From Agarilytica sp033852175 (lineage in GTDB: Bacteria; Pseudomonadota; Gammaproteobacteria; Pseudomonadales; Cellvibrionaceae), in contig JAWSUY010000011.1 of the NCBI GenBank assembly GCA_033852175.1, forward strand, positions 12,435 through 76,434: a stretch of 64,000 nt of DNA. The letters run 5' to 3'. Under the pieces are notes generated by a model. It searched no databases and was not told the DNA's origin. It worked only from the letters and a program-made list of their open reading frames with translations. A program made the translations under genes and the position numbers. This document shows, piece by piece, positions 61,830-64,000 of the stretch (positions are counted from its first letter, which is position 1; each line of letters starts with the position of its first letter).

Positions 61830-63134
61830 ATGGAAATATTTGACTCTGAAGAGGTACAGTCATGCGTTTTGAAATTATCGGAGGCGCAAGACCCTGATGA
61901 TGCACTTTTGGCATGGTCGATGCTACAAGGAAAGTTTTCAGATCTAACTGGCTTTGTGTGCTTGGAGGACTATAAGAGAAATTCACTTCCGGTATCTATA
62001 AAAAAGTACACTAAAGAACCGATTGATTTTCTAGTGCCGTATTTTGAGACTGAACATATCTATTTTCTAGATGACAAGTTGTTGACGACTATGTTCGAAT
62101 CAAATGGAGTTGATTTCGAAATCGATTATACGTTGATGTTTGATTCAAATGTAGCAACATACATAAATAAGTTAGTTAGAGGCGAGCCATTAGGGAACAT
62201 CCAAAACAAAGTAGAAGCATTGGTAGGTGAGATTTTACATGACGACCTGAATTTTGATTTTCTATTTTATAAATTGGAAAATATTAAAAATATCCTACCT
62301 GTGTTGAGGGGTTTGAATCAGTCGAAAATCAAGTTTTGGCGGTTGCTAAATAAGGAGTTTAGAAGGAATTTGGTTAGCTTACAAATTTTCAGAAGTATCG
62401 ATTGCGACGAATATAGGCGAACTTCAAACACAATCCCTACTTTTACTTATCGAGCAGCAGCCCGTAAAGCTATTAATTTTTGCTATGATTTCTATGCGTC
62501 TAAAAATGGAAAATCGTATGTTAATAACTTTGTTCTCATTCAACGAATGATTCTTCTTCAGCTAATAGGGATGGTGAAAATTCAGATTTCTTCGAATAGA
62601 AGCCCGAAAAATAAGATGGCCGATTATTTCAAGTATATAGATAGTGTGGTCGGAGGATATTTCGAAAGAGAGGCGGTCGTTGCACATAAATATTTTTCGA
62701 ACCGAAAGGATGTAGGGATTCTTGGTAAAATTCAGAAAGGAGGGCCGAGAGTTGGACTACTTAAAAAGTTGGATAATATAGCTTGGGATATGGTAGCGCC
62801 TAGATTCATGGAGAGCTTAATTTCATCGCTTGGCGAGGATGAAGATAAACGATATTTTGTGCCATTTTTTCTGACTTTTGACAAAAAGTTAAAAGAGTTG
62901 TTTTCTCTTTTTCCTGTAAAGGGCGTTATCTATAGTAGAGGTAGCGGCAATCTAATTCCTATACCAAAAATCAATACAATGAGTTATTTTGATGAGCATG
63001 GATCTTCAGCTGACTTGAAGTACTTGCACAGTGAATCGGTAAGGGCTAAACGAAGGAGTCTCCCAAAACCGACGCGAGAGAATATACATAAGAAAATTAC
63101 TTTCGAGTACAGGCAGTTGCGGGCTATCATTTGA
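61830..63134 (+). CDS. Hypothetical protein (434 aa)
   Basis: The frame from ATG 61830 gives a soluble, helical 434-residue protein with many aromatic and basic residues and no motif I recognise. The ribosome site is weak (GCGGAAATAATA). In the same frame, 32 codons upstream, ATG 61734 starts MQTILCLFCIAQLGC and then meets TAG at 61779; readthrough or reversion would attach a hydrophobic N-terminus. Whether that is a relic, a leader peptide or chance is open. Base composition is AT-rich, unlike the housekeeping genes on the left. Confidence 0.55.
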   Translation: MEIFDSEEVQSCVLKLSEAQDPDDALLAWSMLQGKFSDLTGFVCLEDYKRNSLPVSIKKYTKEPIDFLVPYFETEHIYFLDDKLLTTMFESNGVDFEIDYTLMFDSNVATYINKLVRGEPLGNIQNKVEALVGEILHDDLNFDFLFYKLENIKNILPVLRGLNQSKIKFWRLLNKEFRRNLVSLQIFRSIDCDEYRRTSNTIPTFTYRAAARKAINFCYDFYASKNGKSYVNNFVLIQRMILLQLIGMVKIQISSNRSPKNKMADYFKYIDSVVGGYFEREAVVAHKYFSNRKDVGILGKIQKGGPRVGLLKKLDNIAWDMVAPRFMESLISSLGEDEDKRYFVPFFLTFDKKLKELFSLFPVKGVIYSRGSGNLIPIPKINTMSYFDEHGSSADLKYLHSESVRAKRRSLPKPTRENIHKKITFEYRQLRAII

Positions 63135-63307
63135 TCAAAGAAAACATAAAGCTAGGGTCACCCATTAGAAAAATAAGAGCAGGGCCACAAGTAAAAAATG
63201 GGGCGAGATCTTGTCTTTTGCTTAGAGTCGAAGGTGTATGATTGACGTTTAGTTCGAAAAACAAACAAGACGCCCACTCTAAAAATACTGATTGGCATAG
63301 AATCTCA

Positions 63308-63365
63308 TAACAAAACGCTAAATCAGACGCCAAAAAGCGGCGCTGGTTAGCTTCACGTTTTAGCC
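63308..63365. repeat. attC-like imperfect palindrome
   Basis: AACAAAACG-CTAA-atCAGaCGCC ... GGCG-CTGg-TTAG-cttca-CGTTTT folds as nested short arms with mismatches, the plan of integron attC sites. The left end (AACAAAACGCTAA) recurs at 63958-63974. The core GTTRRRY site is not perfect. Confidence 0.4.
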
Positions 63366-63383
63366 ACTACTTGGAGGTTAAAT

Positions 63384-63725
63384 ATGAAAATTAAAATAAC
63401 GATTACATTAATAGCTCTGTTGTTTTCATTATCCGTATTATCTGCGCAAACATACATGCCTAGTGAATTACGTCAAATGGTTAGTTCTGACAATTATCCA
63501 GAACAAGGTAGCGTTTCGACGAAGACTCAAGCTATTTCTTTTACCGCCTGTGTTTCCAAAGTAAAAGGGGTGGTTTCATCTGTATCAGGGCAATATCCTA
63601 CAAAAATTATAGTGAATACAGGAATAATGTATATGGCCAAAGTATGGACAAATGATGCGGCATTAACTCTGTCATGTAGTGATCCTGATAGAAAATTAAT
63701 AATTACTACTGCTAAGTACACGTAA
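63384..63725 (+). CDS. Small exported protein of unknown function
   Basis: A 113-residue protein with a clear signal peptide (MKIKITITLIALLFSLSVLSAQ, cleavage about residue 21) and two cysteines in the mature part (about 57 and 99) that may form a disulfide. TTGGAGG lies 7 bp before the ATG. The mature domain looks like a small beta fold; no family is recognised. It lies between two attC-like sequences, as a cassette gene would. Confidence 0.65.
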   Translation: MKIKITITLIALLFSLSVLSAQTYMPSELRQMVSSDNYPEQGSVSTKTQAISFTACVSKVKGVVSSVSGQYPTKIIVNTGIMYMAKVWTNDAALTLSCSDPDRKLIITTAKYT

Positions 63726-63728
63726 AAA

Positions 63729-64000
63729 TGGCTAACAAGGTCATAAACTCGGACTTTTTAAAGTGGGCTTCCGCTTCGCTACAACCCAATTTAAGAAAAA
63801 ACAAACAAAAAAATGAACAAGACACCCACTCTAAAGAATCGGGTCTTGAGGTGTGGTATCCAAATAAACAAGACACCCACTCTAAAAAATAGGGTCTTGA
63901 CGCAAACAAATAAGACCCGCGCTCTCAAAAGTTGAATCAAGGGGGCAGAGTGGTTGAACAAAATGAACAAAACGCTAACTAGTGCCCGTCCATAAACGTG
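63729..64000. repeat. Repeat-rich right edge with attC-like and 36-bp repeats
   Basis: GCTAACAAGGTCATAAACTC at 63730 resembles the left part of attC sites. AACAAGACACCCACTCTAAA occurs at about 63817 and 63865 (each followed by GGGTCTTGA), and as AACAAGACGCCCACTCTAAA at about 63264; a further AATAAGACCCGCGCTC copy is at about 63906. AACAAAACGCTAACT at 63959 opens another possible attC that leaves the window. Confidence 0.5.

Noticed and set aside
63712..63909. Minus-strand small protein with repeated FLEWVSC motif
   Set aside because: The repeated motif is the translation of the DNA repeats at 63817 and 63865, and appears again at 63127-63333; not a gene.

Overview
The window is chromosomal DNA from a Gram-negative, probably marine, gammaproteobacterium. 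The evidence is a bamB-der gene order at the left edge, a TonB-dependent receptor, lipoproteins and beta-barrels with outer-membrane features, a Fur-type operator, and many multiheme c-type cytochromes. Order and genus cannot be fixed from the sequence alone; a Cellvibrionales/Alteromonadales-like bacterium is the best guess. No tRNA or rRNA gene, transposase, integrase or CRISPR array was seen.

Layout. 0-6 kb: end of bamB, der, yciH, a voltage-gated-type K+ channel with a zinc ribbon, and a membrane Ser/Thr kinase followed by a small exported protein. 6-13.2 kb: a complete minus-strand thiamin operon (thiC-thiO-thiS-thiG-thiDE-thiF/rhodanese) behind a promoter and a TPP riboswitch with unusually large extra stems. 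13.2-24 kb: a patchy accessory region of surface lipoproteins (DUF285 repeats, phage-collar-like domain), a cupin, a decayed GGDEF/receiver pseudogene, a truncated gene duplicate, yrbL and an outer-membrane/monoheme pair. 24-35 kb: chemoreceptor, DUF547 lipoprotein, GT-C glycosyltransferase, NarK-type transporter, a Fur-box-preceded imelysin/di-heme oxidase-like pair, and a membrane fatty acid hydroxylase-like protein. 35-38.8 kb: TonB receptor and DUF1761 protein.

38.9-57.3 kb, all on the minus strand, is the most remarkable part. In transcription order it encodes a flavin NAD(P) oxidoreductase fused to two cyclic-nucleotide-binding domains and a four-cluster ferredoxin; a membrane protein with two HX13H pairs (predicted di-heme b); a cytoplasmic FHA domain joined through one membrane helix to ten periplasmic CxxCH haem sites; a double GlcG/HbpS-type lipoprotein; an outer-membrane beta-barrel; a decaheme cytochrome fused to an LVIVD propeller; a c554-like multiheme cytochrome; a PP2C phosphatase; a tail-anchored double-FHA protein; and a YafK-like L,D-transpeptidase. 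The simplest reading is a trans-envelope electron conduit whose cytoplasmic end responds to cyclic nucleotides and Ser/Thr phosphorylation. I do not know a described system with this composition. No kinase lies in the cluster; the kinase at 3.0 kb is the only one in the window that could be its partner.

57.8-64 kb is AT-richer accessory DNA: a fused nucleotidyltransferase-HEPN protein, an array of 40-bp hairpin repeats, unknown proteins all on the plus strand, two tiny polyproline reading frames nested in a larger gene, and attC-like imperfect palindromes towards the right edge. Three dispersed arrays of related 7-bp repeats (1.6, 22.9 and 34.0 kb) and a nested inverted-repeat cluster at 47.0-47.9 kb are the main non-coding repeats.
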